Assembly (NCBI RefSeq): GCF_000023265.1
Contig: NC_013124.1
Location: forward strand, 1,864,001-1,928,000
Origin: Acidimicrobium ferrooxidans DSM 10331
Lineage (GTDB): Bacteria > Actinomycetota > Acidimicrobiia > Acidimicrobiales > Acidimicrobiaceae
Direction: 5' to 3'
DNA: 64,000 nt
Shown: one piece after another, positions 29,705-39,582 of the stretch
Layout: every line of letters starts with the position of its first letter
How positions within the stretch are numbered: the stretch's first letter is position 1
Program-made: the position numbers and the translations under genes
Notes under the pieces: model-generated
Seen by the model: only the letters and a program-made list of their open reading frames with translations
Databases searched by the model: none
What the model was told of the DNA's origin: nothing

Positions 29705-31489
29705 CTAGATGCCAGGGCTACGCGCGATCTCGGCGAGAAACTCCGCATTCGAGCGCGTCGAGCGGATCTTGTCGATCAAGAGCTCGAGACCCGCAGCCGG
29801 TGTGCCCTCCTGGCTGATCGCACCGAGGACTCGGCGCAGCTTCCAGACCTGCGCCAACTCGTCGCGAGTGAAGAGGAGCTCCTCGTGTCGCGTCGACGAG
29901 GCGTTCACGTCGATCGCTGGGAACAAGCGGCGCTCCGCGAGGCGCCGGTCCAGGCGCAGCTCCATGTTGCCGGTTCCCTTGAACTCCTCGAAGATGACCT
30001 CGTCCATCTTCGAGCCGGTCTCCACGAGCGCGGTCGCCAGGATCGTGAGCGAGCCGCCTTCTTCGACGTTACGGGCGGCACCAAAGAACTTCTTCGGAGG
30101 ATAGAGCGCACCCGAGTCGACGCCACCGGACATGATGCGCCCGCTCGCGGGCTGGGCGAGGTTGTAGGCACGAGCGAGACGCGTGATGCCATCGAGGATG
30201 ATCACGACATCGTGCCCGAGTTCAACGAGCCGCTTCGCTCGCTCGATCACGAGTTCGGCGACCTGGGTGTGCTCCTCCGCGGGCCGGTCGAAGGTAGACG
30301 CGATCACCTCTCCCTTGACCGAGCGTCGGATGTCGGTCACTTCCTCCGGTCGCTCGTCCACGAGCAACACGAAGAGGACGACCTCAGGGTTGTTGCGCTC
30401 GATCGCGTGCGCGATCTGCTTCATCACGGTCGTCTTCCCGGCCTTCGGCGGCGAGACGATGAGTCCGCGCTGACCCTTGCCGATCGGCGCAACGAGATCC
30501 ATGATGCGTGTGGTGAGCTCGAGCGGATCCTCGGCGTTCTCGAGCACCAGCCGCTCGTCCGGGAAGAGCGGCGTGAGATCCTCGAAGCGAGGGCGACGGC
30601 GAGCATCCTCGACCGTCATGTCGAAGACGCGCTCGACGCGCACGAGCGCCGGGAACTTCTCGTTCTGGGAGCTCGCCCGCGCCTGACCGACGATCTGGTC
30701 GCCCTTGCGCAGCCCGAACTTGCGAACGAGCGAGGCCGGGACGTAGGTGTCCCGCGATGACGTCAGACGGCCATTCGCTCGCAAGAAGCCATAACCCTCG
30801 TCGCGAAGATCGAGCACACCGACGGCCTCGATGAGCTCTTGGACCTGCGGTCCTTCCGCCTCGGCCGGCCGGTCACCGCGATCCTTGTTGCGCCGACGAC
30901 GCGAGCGACGACTACTGCCCTCGTCGCCACGACGAGCAACCTCACCGCGCACCTGCTCCGATGCTTCAGGAGCCCCGTCGCTCTCTGCGTGTGCCTCCGT
31001 CCGCGCTGCGGCCGGACTGGCCTCGCCGCGTCCTGGCGAGCCATCGCTCCGTTGCACACTCGCATCCACGGCGATCGGAGGCAGCAGCCGCGCGAGGTCG
31101 ACCGCAAGGCGATCGGCCTCCGCGAGGGTCGGCTCTCGGGTCCCCTCGGTCGCGCTCTCGGCTTGGGGCCGACGCTCGCGTCGCCGAGTCGACGACTGAC
31201 CCCGCTCTCGCGGTCCGCTCCCGACGACGCTCAGCGCGTCACGAGCCTGGGCATCGTCCGCGGGCAGCGGCGGAAGCACCGCGGCGGCTGCGTCCTCGTT
31301 CGCGAAGAGGCTGCGATCCCCCTCGTCGCTCGCGGATCGGCGTGCCATCGACGACGCCTCGATCGCCTGGATGATCTCCGCTTTGCGCGATCGGGACGAA
31401 ACCTTGACACCGAGCTCACGCGCGATCGCCAGCAGCGACTCTCGATCGCGGCGTGCCAGATCACCGAGCACGTCGGTGGAACTCACCAT
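29705..31489 (-). CDS. rho: Transcription termination factor Rho
   Basis: Hexameric RNA helicase that ends transcription, 594 residues. Order: an N-terminal SAP-like helical domain (about 1-45, VLGDLARRDRESLLAIAREL), a long low-complexity insert rich in Arg, Glu, Ser and Ala (about 50-215) typical of actinobacteria, the cold-shock-like RNA-binding domain (about 220-290, LDLRDEGYGFLR), then the RecA-like motor with Walker A SPPKAGKTTVMK and VDERPEEVTDIRRSV. The ATG at 31489 follows AAGGGA; an upstream in-frame stretch of 28 codons overlapping thrC was rejected. Confidence 0.97.
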   Translation of the reverse strand: MVSSTDVLGDLARRDRESLLAIARELGVKVSSRSRKAEIIQAIEASSMARRSASDEGDRSLFANEDAAAAVLPPLPADDAQARDALSVVGSGPRERGQSSTRRRERRPQAESATEGTREPTLAEADRLAVDLARLLPPIAVDASVQRSDGSPGRGEASPAAARTEAHAESDGAPEASEQVRGEVARRGDEGSSRRSRRRRNKDRGDRPAEAEGPQVQELIEAVGVLDLRDEGYGFLRANGRLTSSRDTYVPASLVRKFGLRKGDQIVGQARASSQNEKFPALVRVERVFDMTVEDARRRPRFEDLTPLFPDERLVLENAEDPLELTTRIMDLVAPIGKGQRGLIVSPPKAGKTTVMKQIAHAIERNNPEVVLFVLLVDERPEEVTDIRRSVKGEVIASTFDRPAEEHTQVAELVIERAKRLVELGHDVVIILDGITRLARAYNLAQPASGRIMSGGVDSGALYPPKKFFGAARNVEEGGSLTILATALVETGSKMDEVIFEEFKGTGNMELRLDRRLAERRLFPAIDVNASSTRHEELLFTRDELAQVWKLRRVLGAISQEGTPAAGLELLIDKIRSTRSNAEFLAEIARSPGI

Positions 31490-31538
31490 GGGGTAGATCC
31501 CTTCTTGGTCAGGAGGAACAGGCGCAGCACTGGCGCGG

Positions 31539-32609
31539 TCACGCCAGTCCAGCAGCTCGAGCAATCGCGTCAAGACCTGCAGACGACGGCACGGGTCCCT
31601 CCACAGTGCGCAGCGCGGTGTCCGGGTCCTTCAAGCCATGCCCTGTCAGGATGCACACTACCGTGTCTGACCGCGCTAGGTCCAGTCGGAGGAGGCCAGC
31701 AACCGAAGCCGCTGAGGCGGGCTCGCAGAACACCGACTCCTCTCTTGCGAGCAGTATATAGGCCTCGAGAATGGCGTCGTCCGAGACCGCGAGCACCGTC
31801 CCACCCGAGTCCGACGTGGCGTTCAGGGCACCTTGCCACGAAGCCGGACGCCCGATCCGGATCGCGCTCGCGATCGTCTCGGGATGCTCGACGACCTCTC
31901 CGCGCACGATCGGAGCAGCGCCCTCGGCCTGGACCCCCACCATCCTGGGCAGACGCGTCGTCGCACCCGCGGCATGCGCTTCGCGGTAGCCACGCCACGA
32001 CGCCGTGATGTTGCCGGCGTTGCCAACGGGCATCACCTGGACCGTCGGTGCATCCCCGAGCTGGTCGACGATCTCGAACGCAACCGTCTTTTGACCCTCG
32101 AGTCGATCCGGGTTCACGGAGTTGACGAGCGCGACCCCATCGGCCTCGGCCAGCTGCCGCACGGCCACCAGGGCATCGTCGAACGACCCCTCGATCGCGA
32201 CGACGCGCGCACCATAGAGCAACGCCTGTGCCAGCTTGCCCCGTGCGATGCCTGCCGACGGCACGACGACCACGCTCGCCAGGCCCGCCGCTCGCGCATA
32301 CGCCGCAGCTGCGGCCGAGGTATTGCCCGTGGACGCGCAGATGACCGCCCTCGCTCCGCGAGCCTTCGCGTTGGTCACCGCGAGCGCCATCCCGCGATCC
32401 TTGAACGAACCGGTCGGATTCAAGCCCTCGAGCTTCAAGAACACGCGTGCGCCGACCCGCTCGGACAGATGCGGTGCGTAGCGCAACAGCGTCCCCCCTT
32501 CGCCGAGCGAGACCAGCTCAGCCCCGTCCTCGATCGGCAACGCGCTCCGATACGCCTCGAGGATGCCTGGCCACCGCAGCCGTCTCACAACGCCATCGTC
32601 GTGTGCCAT
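31539..32609 (-). CDS. thrC: Threonine synthase
   Basis: PLP enzyme of 356 residues converting O-phosphohomoserine to threonine. It has the short-form N-terminus typical of actinobacterial and archaeal ThrC, the PLP Lys in [12 protein letters not shown] (near residue 60), [14 protein letters not shown], and VGNAGNI for the cofactor phosphate. The ATG at 32609 follows GAGGAAG, whereas the frame's first start overlaps the hom stop. A thrB homologue, which follows thrC in mycobacteria, is absent here. Confidence 0.95.
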   Translation of the reverse strand: MAHDDGVVRRLRWPGILEAYRSALPIEDGAELVSLGEGGTLLRYAPHLSERVGARVFLKLEGLNPTGSFKDRGMALAVTNAKARGARAVICASTGNTSAAAAAYARAAGLASVVVVPSAGIARGKLAQALLYGARVVAIEGSFDDALVAVRQLAEADGVALVNSVNPDRLEGQKTVAFEIVDQLGDAPTVQVMPVGNAGNITASWRGYREAHAAGATTRLPRMVGVQAEGAAPIVRGEVVEHPETIASAIRIGRPASWQGALNATSDSGGTVLAVSDDAILEAYILLAREESVFCEPASAASVAGLLRLDLARSDTVVCILTGHGLKDPDTALRTVEGPVPSSAGLDAIARAAGLA

Positions 32610-32620
32610 CGCTCGCTTCC

Positions 32621-33898
32621 TCACAGCACCCGGTATCGTTGCCGACGTCCGACCACGTCGCCGAGCGTCACCAACTGGCGATCGATCGCCTCCATCTGCT
32701 CCAGCGTCGCCTCGTGCGTCACGAGCATGAGGTGGGCGTGGCCCTCCCCGGCTCCGAGCTGCTCCACCTGCGCGATCGACACCCCTTCCTCGCCAAACAC
32801 CTCAGCCACCCGCGCAAGGACGCCAGCAGCGTCGCGCACGAGCAGCGAGATCGCGAATCTGCCGGTGATCGACCCAGCCGACAGCATTGTCGGCTCCTCT
32901 CGAGCCGGTGCCGTACTGCGGCGCCCCGCCCGGCGGTTCTGCGCAGCCTCGAGGATGTCCGCGAGCACGGCGGCCGCAGTCGGCAGCCCACCCGCTCCCG
33001 GGCCGATGAAGACCAGCTCACCGACCGCCTGACCTTCGACGAAGATGGCGTTGGCGGCGTCTCGAACGCCCGCAAGGGGATGCTCCCTCGGCACGAGCGC
33101 AGGAAAGACCTCGACGCTCAGCGCCTCGCCATCGGCCTCGTCGAGTCGCCGCGCCGTGGCGAGGAGCTTGATCTCAGACCCGCTCGCGTGCGCGAAGCGT
33201 ACGTCGGCGGCGGTGACGCCGACGATGCCCTCGGTCCGCACGTGATCCGCGCGCACGCTGCGCTCGAACGCGAGGGATGCGAGAATGGCGGCCTTCGCGG
33301 CGGCGTCGCGACCGTCGAGATCTCGACTCGGGTCGGCCTCGGCATAGCCGAGTCGCTCCGCCTCGGCCACCGCCTCCGCGAGTTCTGCGCCCGTCTCGCT
33401 CATGCGCGTGAGCACGAAGTTGGAGGTCCCGTTGACGATGCCTTGCAAGGACCAGAGACGCTCCCCGAACAGCGACGTGCGCAGGACTCGGATCAGTGGC
33501 ACCCCACCTGCGACGGCGGCCTCGAACAGCAGATCGACACCGCTCGCCTCGGCGAGTCGCTCGAGCCTCCCGAGGTGGTCGGCGAGAACGTCCTTGTTCG
33601 CCGTCACCACCGCCTTACCCGCCAGCAACGCGCGCTCCAGCGCCAACAGCGCCACCTTCGGCTGGCCCATCAGCTCGACGACGATGTCGACGCTCGGATC
33701 GGTGATGGCAGCATCGAGGTCATCGGTGACGAGTCCCATGGGCACCCAGGCGTCACGTGGTCGCTGGATGTCACGCACGACGATGGAGGTGAGCTCGATC
33801 GGTTCACCGAGGCGCCGCTCGAGCAGCGCAGCGTCGCGATCGAGCAACCGGACGAGGCTCGAGCCAACGACGCCACACCCGAGCAGCGCGACTCTCAC
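32621..33898 (-). CDS. hom: Homoserine dehydrogenase (with ACT domain)
   Basis: NAD(P)-dependent enzyme that reduces aspartate semialdehyde to homoserine, 425 residues. The Rossmann start is [17 protein letters not shown]; the catalytic stretch includes [27 protein letters not shown] and [19 protein letters not shown] with the catalytic Lys. A C-terminal ACT domain (about 345-425, [19 protein letters not shown]) suggests feedback control by threonine. The start overlaps the lysA stop as ATGA. Confidence 0.97.
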   Translation of the reverse strand: MRVALLGCGVVGSSLVRLLDRDAALLERRLGEPIELTSIVVRDIQRPRDAWVPMGLVTDDLDAAITDPSVDIVVELMGQPKVALLALERALLAGKAVVTANKDVLADHLGRLERLAEASGVDLLFEAAVAGGVPLIRVLRTSLFGERLWSLQGIVNGTSNFVLTRMSETGAELAEAVAEAERLGYAEADPSRDLDGRDAAAKAAILASLAFERSVRADHVRTEGIVGVTAADVRFAHASGSEIKLLATARRLDEADGEALSVEVFPALVPREHPLAGVRDAANAIFVEGQAVGELVFIGPGAGGLPTAAAVLADILEAAQNRRAGRRSTAPAREEPTMLSAGSITGRFAISLLVRDAAGVLARVAEVFGEEGVSIAQVEQLGAGEGHAHLMLVTHEATLEQMEAIDRQLVTLGDVVGRRQRYRVL

Positions 33899-35175
33899 GA
33901 GCCCACCTCCAGACGGAACAGATCATCGAGCTGCTCGCGACGGACGATCTCGCGGGCGACGCCGTCACGAACCATGACCACGCTCGGACGCGGCAACCGG
34001 TTGTAGTTCGACCCCATCGAGTAGCCGTACGCCCCCGTGACCGGAGTCACGATGAGCTCGCCAGCAGCGAGGTCTTCCGGCAACAGGGCGTTGGCCACCA
34101 GCACGTCTCCGGACTCACAGTGCTTACCGACCACGCGCATCGCCGTCGTGTGCGGCGCCTCGAGTCGGCCGGCGGCGACGGCCTCGTAGCCAGACCCGTA
34201 GAGCACCGGTCGAGGGTTGTCCGACATGCCCCCGTCGACGGCCACGTAGGTCCTCACCCCCGGGATCCGCTTGACCACGCCGACACGGTACAGCGTGATC
34301 GCGGCGGGAGCCACCAGCGCGCGGCCCGGCTCGACGAAGGTGCGCTCCGGATCCATGCCGGCCAGCGTTGTCGCCTCGGCGATGGAGCGCCCCCACTCCT
34401 CGAGCGTCGGTGCCCGTTCGTCACGGACGTAGGGCACGCCAATGCCGCCACCGAGGCTGACCTCGTCGACCCCCCAGGCTTCGCGCACCGCCCCCATACG
34501 CCCGGCGAGCTCGCCGAAGGGATCGAGGTCGAAGATCTGTGACCCGATATGGGCGTGGATCCCCACGACCGTGAGGCCGTGCGCACGCGCCCACGTGAGT
34601 GCTCGCTCCGCAGAGCCATCGTCGAGCTGAAGCCCGAACTTGGAGTCGACCTGCCCCGTGCGGACGAAGGCGTGGGTGTGGGCCTCGATCCCCGGCACGA
34701 CGCGGAGCCAGAGTCGCCGACGGCCGAGACCAAGACGCGCGATGCGCTCGAGCTCCTCGTGGGCGTCGACAACGATTCTGCCGACCCCAACCTCGTCGGC
34801 GAGCAGGAGCTCATCGACGCCCTTGTTATTGCCATGGAGTACGATACGCTCCGCAGGCACGCCGCCTCGACGAGCCGCCTCGAGCTCCCCGGCCGAGGCA
34901 GCGTCCCACCAGAGCCCGGTGTCGGCGACGATGCGGGCCATCGCCACCGCAGAGAACGCCTTCGACGCATAGGTCACCTGCAGCGCACCCAGCCCCGACC
35001 GCAGCTCGTCGATGCGTGCTCGTACCTCGTCCTCGTCGTAGACGAACAGCGGCGTGCCGAAGCGATCGGCCAGCTCGTGCACGCTGATGCCCTGGATCGT
35101 CAGCTCGCCGCTCGCGCCGATGCCCGCCCCACGAGGCCACAGGCGCACTGGGAGCGCACCGAGGCGCTCACCCAC
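33895..35175 (-). CDS. lysA: Diaminopimelate decarboxylase
   Basis: Last step of lysine synthesis, decarboxylating meso-DAP; fold-type III PLP enzyme of 426 residues. Visible motifs: YASKAFSAVAMARI with the PLP Lys, GNNKGVDEL, HIGSQIFD, SLGGGIGVPY, VEPGRALV, VDGGMSDNPRP and GKHCESGDVL with the catalytic Cys of the neighbouring subunit. The GTG at 35175 lies two bases after the argS stop and is preceded by GAGGAG within the argS end; a much longer open frame upstream is antisense-like argS sequence and was rejected. Confidence 0.97.
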   Translation of the reverse strand: MGERLGALPVRLWPRGAGIGASGELTIQGISVHELADRFGTPLFVYDEDEVRARIDELRSGLGALQVTYASKAFSAVAMARIVADTGLWWDAASAGELEAARRGGVPAERIVLHGNNKGVDELLLADEVGVGRIVVDAHEELERIARLGLGRRRLWLRVVPGIEAHTHAFVRTGQVDSKFGLQLDDGSAERALTWARAHGLTVVGIHAHIGSQIFDLDPFGELAGRMGAVREAWGVDEVSLGGGIGVPYVRDERAPTLEEWGRSIAEATTLAGMDPERTFVEPGRALVAPAAITLYRVGVVKRIPGVRTYVAVDGGMSDNPRPVLYGSGYEAVAAGRLEAPHTTAMRVVGKHCESGDVLVANALLPEDLAAGELIVTPVTGAYGYSMGSNYNRLPRPSVVMVRDGVAREIVRREQLDDLFRLEVGS

Positions 35176-35177
35176 GC

Positions 35178-36800
35178 CTACATCTCCTCGACCGCGCGGA
35201 CCCCGATCAAGGCGAGCGTCCGCGCCAGCACCTGACCGGTGAGGTCCGCAAGTGCAAACCTGGCCCCGCGTACCAGTGGGTCGGGCTCGACCAGGATCGG
35301 GCAGTCGTGGTAGAAGCCGTGGAACGCCGAGGCCGCCTCCAGCAGCCAGGCGACGACGCGATGCGGCGCACGTTCGACGATCGCGGTCTCGAGCACACGG
35401 TTGAGGCGCAAGAGCACACGAGCCAGCTCGAGCTCGCGAGGGTGGCCGAGGGCAGTGAGCGATGCGGCGGGGTCGAGAGCGAGACCCATGGCTGCCGCCT
35501 GTCGACGGAGCGCCGCGACCCTCGCATGGGCGTACTGGATGTAGTACACCGGGTTCTCGCTCGACTCGGCCCGAGCCTTGACGAGATCGACCTGCGAGGC
35601 ACGGTCGATCGACGACGACAGCGCGAGCAAGCGGGTCGCATCCGCCCCGAGTTCCTTCACGAGCCATGAGAGCGCGATCGCCGTTCCCGCACGCTTCGAG
35701 AACTTCACGGCAGCACCGTTGTCGAGGAGCGACACCATCTGCCCGAGCCGAATCTCGAGACGCCGGTCGTCGATCCCGAGGGCGCGCATCGCTGCATGCA
35801 GGCTCGCCACCTGCCCGTGGTGGTCGGCGCCGAACACATCGATCGCGAGGTCGAATCCCCGCACGACCAGTTTGTCGTAGTGGTAGGCGATGTCGCCCGC
35901 GAGGTAGGTGTAGTCACCGTTCGCCTTGCGCAGCACGCGATCACGCGTATCGCCGAAGCGTTCGGCCGCAAACCAGAGTGCACCGTCGGCCTCGTAGGTC
36001 GCGTCGAGAGCACTCAGGCGTGCGACGACCTCCTCGACGAGTCCGCCACCTTCGATCGCTGCCTGGGAGTACCACGAATCGAAGTGGATGTTGAGCTCTT
36101 CGAGGGTGGCTCGGATCATGGCGAGGATCTCGGGCACAGCCCAGCTGCCCGCCGCGACCACGTCGTCGGGGCCGTCGTAGCGGCCCGAGAGCTCGTGGAC
36201 GTAGTCGCCGCGGTAGCCCTCTTCGGGGATGGGCTCCCCTCGGCGTGCCGCGAGGATCGAGGCACCGAGCGAGCGGATCTGGCCGCCAGTGTCGTTCACG
36301 TAGTACTCACGCGAAACCTCGAACCCTCCGTGGGCCAACAAGCGTGCAAGGGCGTCGCCGTAGATGCTGAGCCAACCGTTGCCGATGTGGAGAGGACCGG
36401 TCGGATTCGCCGAGACGAACTCGACGAGCGCCCGTGCACCGTGACCGACGTCGACAGCGAGCGCGGCCGCAAGATCGGCCGCCATCGCCTGCACGTCGCC
36501 GAGCAGGGCCGCTGGGCTGAGATGGATGTTCACGAAACCAGGGCCAGCGACCTCGAGACGCTCGACACGGCCAGCGACACGCGGTTCGAGACGCGCAACG
36601 AGTGCCTCGGCGAGCACACGAGGTGCGACCCCGACCGTGCGCGCCAGCTCGAGCGCGATAGGCGTCGCCAAGTCGCCGTGCGCGCGCTCGCGCGGCTCGA
36701 CGAGTGGGCCGACCTCGACCGCATCAGCGATGCCGCGAGCGCGAAGCTCCTCGTGCACCGCCGTCACCAGAACCTCGTGGAGCCAACCCGCGGTGGTCAC
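35178..36800 (-). CDS. argS: Arginyl-tRNA synthetase
   Basis: Class I synthetase of 540 residues. It has the N-terminal additional domain, ANPTGPLHIGN (HIGH motif), VKFSKRAGT in place of canonical KMSKS, as in many ArgRS, and the C-terminal DALR anticodon domain from about residue 420 (YYIQYAHARVAALRRQ). The GTG start follows AAAGGA. It heads the 22-gene minus-strand run and is divergent from a tRNA-Arg gene 120 bases away, an apt neighbour. Confidence 0.98.
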   Translation of the reverse strand: MTTAGWLHEVLVTAVHEELRARGIADAVEVGPLVEPRERAHGDLATPIALELARTVGVAPRVLAEALVARLEPRVAGRVERLEVAGPGFVNIHLSPAALLGDVQAMAADLAAALAVDVGHGARALVEFVSANPTGPLHIGNGWLSIYGDALARLLAHGGFEVSREYYVNDTGGQIRSLGASILAARRGEPIPEEGYRGDYVHELSGRYDGPDDVVAAGSWAVPEILAMIRATLEELNIHFDSWYSQAAIEGGGLVEEVVARLSALDATYEADGALWFAAERFGDTRDRVLRKANGDYTYLAGDIAYHYDKLVVRGFDLAIDVFGADHHGQVASLHAAMRALGIDDRRLEIRLGQMVSLLDNGAAVKFSKRAGTAIALSWLVKELGADATRLLALSSSIDRASQVDLVKARAESSENPVYYIQYAHARVAALRRQAAAMGLALDPAASLTALGHPRELELARVLLRLNRVLETAIVERAPHRVVAWLLEAASAFHGFYHDCPILVEPDPLVRGARFALADLTGQVLARTLALIGVRAVEEM

Positions 36801-36895
36801 CTACGTCCTTTACGCTGCCAGGGGCGCTTGCCCGGGGATACTGCCGAGCCAGCCTACCGGCCCGCGGCATCGGAACCACGAGGTCGCCCGACGAG

Positions 36896-36901
36896 TACAC
36901 T
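36896..36901 (+). promoter_or_regulatory. -10 element of the tRNA-Arg promoter
   Basis: TACACT, 19 bases before the mature 5' end of the tRNA. A clear -35 is not seen. Confidence 0.45.
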
Positions 36902-36920
36902 CGAAGCGTCGCAGCGTGTG

Positions 36921-36995
36921 GCCCCCGTAGCTCAGGGGATAGAGCACCGGCCTCCGGAGCCGGGTGCGCAGGTTCGAATCCTGCCGGGGGCACCA
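36921..36995 (+). tRNA. tRNA-Arg (anticodon CCG)
   Basis: Full cloverleaf: acceptor stem GCCCCCG with CGGGGGC, D-stem GCTC/GAGC, anticodon stem CCGGC/GCCGG with loop CTCCGGA, a 5-base variable loop, T-stem CAGG/CCTG with loop TTCGAAT, discriminator A and an encoded CCA at 36993-36995. Anticodon CCG reads the Arg codon CGG. Confidence 0.97.
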
Positions 36996-37139
36996 GAGCG
37001 TCGCGCGTCGACGAGCCTGGTGCCTGAGCCTGGCGACTTGAGCACCCGTCGACGACGCGTGGTTCCGACGAGGGCACGTCCCAGTGGGCTCGCATCCGGT
37101 GGGCTCGGTCCCCGATCGAGCGAGGCCGGTACTCCGTTG

Positions 37140-38603
37140 CTACCGAGCCAGCTTCGCGAGGATCGCCTCACGTGCGGCCTCGCGATCGTCCAACCGGTAG
37201 ACCGTCTGGCCCACCCGGAAGGTCTGCTCGTGGCCGCGCCCCACGATGAGCACGACGTCGGACTCCTCGGCGATCTCGATCGCGTGGCCGATCGCTCCAC
37301 GCCGATCGAGTTCCACGATGATCTGCTTGTGGTCCACGTCGAGCGTGCCTGCGAGCAGCTGCGCCACGATCTCACCTGGGTCTTCGTCGCCAGGATTGTC
37401 GGCCGTCAAGATGGCGACGTCGGCGGTCGCTGCGGCCCGTCCCAGCTCGGGACGCTTCAGGCGGTCACGTCGGCCCCGAGCCCCCGCAACCAGAATCACT
37501 CGTCCCTTCGGGGAGAGCGCTCGTGCGGTCGCAATGAGCGCTCGCAGCGAATCCGGCGTGTGCGCGTAGTCGACCACGACCGTGAACGGTTGTCCCGCGT
37601 CGATCCGCTGGAAGCGCCCCGCGACCTGATGACACTCGGCCAGCCCCCGCTCGATCGTGTCGCCCTCGATCCCGAGCGCTTCTGCGACCGCCACCGCCGC
37701 TGCCGCGTTGTAGGCGTTGTGAATGCCGTAGATGGGCACACGCAGACGCCAGCGACGCCGGCCGCCGACGACCACGGTGAAGATCGTCCCGTACTCGTCG
37801 TAGCGCACGTCCTCGACGCGATAGTCCGAAAACGGGGCTGGCCCGTAGGTCACCGCAGGGATGCGAACCTGGGTCGCGAGCCGCACGCCCCACTCGGTGT
37901 CGGTGCCGATCACCGCCTGCTTGGTTCGCTCGGGTAGGAAGAGCTGGGCCTTGGCCGCGTAGTACTGCTCGATGGTGCCGTGATAGTCAAGGTGCTCGGG
38001 CGAGAGGTTGGTGAAGACCCCGATTCGAAAGCTCGTGCCGTCGATACGGTGCTGGTCGATTCCGTGCGACGACACCTCCATCACGACGGAGTCGACTCCG
38101 TCGTCGACCATCTGCCGGAGCAAGCGATGCAGCTCGGGCGCCTCGGGCGTGGTGAACATCGACGGACGGTTGGAGTCCCCGAAGCGCGCCTCGATGGTGC
38201 CGATGAGTCCAGTTCGGCGGCCGGCAAGGCTCAAGATGGAGTCGATGAAGTACGAGGTCGTCGTCTTGCCATTGGTGCCGGTGATGCCGACGAGATCGAG
38301 CCGCTCCGATGGACGGCCGAAGAACCCCGCGACGAGCCCGCCGATCGCGTGCCGCACCGACGGAACCACGAGTTGCGGGATGTCGAGTGCCACCTCGTGC
38401 TGCACGAGCAGCGCGACGGCGCCACGCGCGATCGCATCGCTGACGAAGTCATGACCATCGAAACGCGATCCCCGCGTCGCACAGAACATCGCTCCAGGCG
38501 AGACCGACCGTGAATCCAGCGTGATGTCGGCGATCGCCACCGAGGGGTCGCCCACCAGACGAGCGCTTGGCACGAGTCCATGCAGATCACGCAGCGTCAG
38601 CAC
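37140..38603 (-). CDS. murE: UDP-MurNAc-tripeptide synthetase MurE (DAP motif altered)
   Basis: Mur ligase of 487 residues that adds the third amino acid to the peptidoglycan stem. It has ITLDSRSVSPGAMF, the ATP loop ITGTNGKTTTSYF (near residue 110), TTPEAPELHRLL, the ligase Lys region YYAAKAQLF, DYAHTPDSL and GRGHEQT. The substrate motif that in meso-DAP enzymes reads DNPR-x-EDP is here DNPGDEDP (residues 402-409), so the DAP-binding Arg is Gly. The GTG at 38603 is chosen by family length and the purine-rich GAGGAAGAGGCAAGG before it; an ATG at 38657 would add 18 residues. Confidence 0.93.
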   Translation of the reverse strand: MLTLRDLHGLVPSARLVGDPSVAIADITLDSRSVSPGAMFCATRGSRFDGHDFVSDAIARGAVALLVQHEVALDIPQLVVPSVRHAIGGLVAGFFGRPSERLDLVGITGTNGKTTTSYFIDSILSLAGRRTGLIGTIEARFGDSNRPSMFTTPEAPELHRLLRQMVDDGVDSVVMEVSSHGIDQHRIDGTSFRIGVFTNLSPEHLDYHGTIEQYYAAKAQLFLPERTKQAVIGTDTEWGVRLATQVRIPAVTYGPAPFSDYRVEDVRYDEYGTIFTVVVGGRRRWRLRVPIYGIHNAYNAAAAVAVAEALGIEGDTIERGLAECHQVAGRFQRIDAGQPFTVVVDYAHTPDSLRALIATARALSPKGRVILVAGARGRRDRLKRPELGRAAATADVAILTADNPGDEDPGEIVAQLLAGTLDVDHKQIIVELDRRGAIGHAIEIAEESDVVLIVGRGHEQTFRVGQTVYRLDDREAAREAILAKLAR

Positions 38604-38639
38604 AACGGCCCTTGCCTCTTCCTCTCTGGGTTCTTCAGC

Positions 38640-38646
38640 TAGGCTA
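38640..38646. promoter_or_regulatory. Shared bidirectional -10 heptamer, murE / glycosyltransferase
   Basis: TAGGCTA. The plus strand gives TAGGCT (38640-38645) for the glycosyltransferase gene; the minus strand gives TAGCCT (38646-38641) for murE. Both are good -10 hexamers. Confidence 0.5.
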
Positions 38647-38655
38647 GCGCTCCCC

Positions 38656-39582
38656 ATGGAGCGATCAACGGCCCCCTCTCCCACCTCGCACCCAGCGATC
38701 ACCGTGAGCGTCGTCATCGCCGCCTACAACGCCGCGGCCACGATCACCGACGCGCTCGAGAGCGTGCACCGCCAGCAGTATCCCCCGATCGAGATCATCG
38801 TCGTCGACGATGGCTCGACCGACGACACCATCGCGGTCGTCGAGCGCAGCGGCCTTACGAGCGCCATCATCCGTCAAGCCAATCAAGGCCCGTCGCGTGC
38901 TCGCAACGCCGGGGTCCGCGCAGCCCACGGAGACTGGATCGCGTTCCTCGACGCCGACGACGTGTGGCATCCAGCCAAGCTCGCCGAGCAGGTCGCGGTC
39001 GTCGAGCGCCACGGCGACGCAGCGATCGTCGCCACCGATTGGGCGCGGGCCCTCGACCAGCTCGGGGTGCCTGCCGCGAGCCACCTGGAGTGGTTCGGCT
39101 ACCGCGACCTCGTCGTCTTGAATCGCTTTCAGACCTCCACCGTCCTCATGCGACGCGCTGTGCTCGATGCGATCGGAGGATTCGACGCCTCGCTCGACGG
39201 CGTCGAAGATTGGGACTGCTGGTTACGCGGTGCACTCCACGGCCCGGTGGCACTCCTTCACGCCCCGCTCGTCCTCTACCGCGACAGTCCGGGTGGCGTC
39301 TCGAAGGATCTCCGACGCCTGCGCGCAGGAGCGATCGCCGTCATGGAGCGCGAGCGCCAGCGCGGGGTGCTCCATCCCGACGACGCACAGGACCTTCTCG
39401 CATGGCACCTCGAACGGCTCTTCGTCGCCGAGGTCCTGGTTCGCGATTGGCCCGGTGCGCTCGACGCGCTGAAGGACGTCCTGCTCGCTCCGCCCCACGC
39501 TCACCTTCGCGCTGCGAGGGGCCTCCTCGGACCGTTCCTCCTCGAACGACTCAACCGGCGGCGCGGTCGCGCCGCGGCGTGA
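38656..39582 (+). CDS. Family 2 glycosyltransferase
   Basis: GT-A fold enzyme of 308 residues. It has SVVIAAYNAAATITDALES, VVDDGSTDDT, ARNAGVRAAHGDWIAFLDADDVWHP (the DxD metal site is in DADD) and a late DGVEDWDCWLR, the catalytic ED region. It would transfer a sugar from a nucleotide donor to a surface glycan or lipid; donor and acceptor are unknown. No membrane segment is obvious. It is divergent from murE and its 3' end overlaps the DedA gene by 32 bases. Confidence 0.9.
   Translation: MERSTAPSPTSHPAITVSVVIAAYNAAATITDALESVHRQQYPPIEIIVVDDGSTDDTIAVVERSGLTSAIIRQANQGPSRARNAGVRAAHGDWIAFLDADDVWHPAKLAEQVAVVERHGDAAIVATDWARALDQLGVPAASHLEWFGYRDLVVLNRFQTSTVLMRRAVLDAIGGFDASLDGVEDWDCWLRGALHGPVALLHAPLVLYRDSPGGVSKDLRRLRAGAIAVMERERQRGVLHPDDAQDLLAWHLERLFVAEVLVRDWPGALDALKDVLLAPPHAHLRAARGLLGPFLLERLNRRRGRAAA

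Noticed and set aside
33895-35667. Extended lysA reading frame of 590 codons
   Set aside because: The first 160 or so residues lie over the end of argS in another frame and have no similarity to LysA; the GTG at 35175 fits the family.
36996-37139. Terminator after tRNA-Arg from CGCGCGTCGACG and CGTCGACGACGCG
   Set aside because: The pairing is imperfect and the loop is over 30 bases, so a functional hairpin is not convincing.
35796-37937. Plus-strand open frame of 713 codons opposite argS and murE, running through the tRNA
   Set aside because: It would translate across tRNA-Arg and is antisense to argS and murE.
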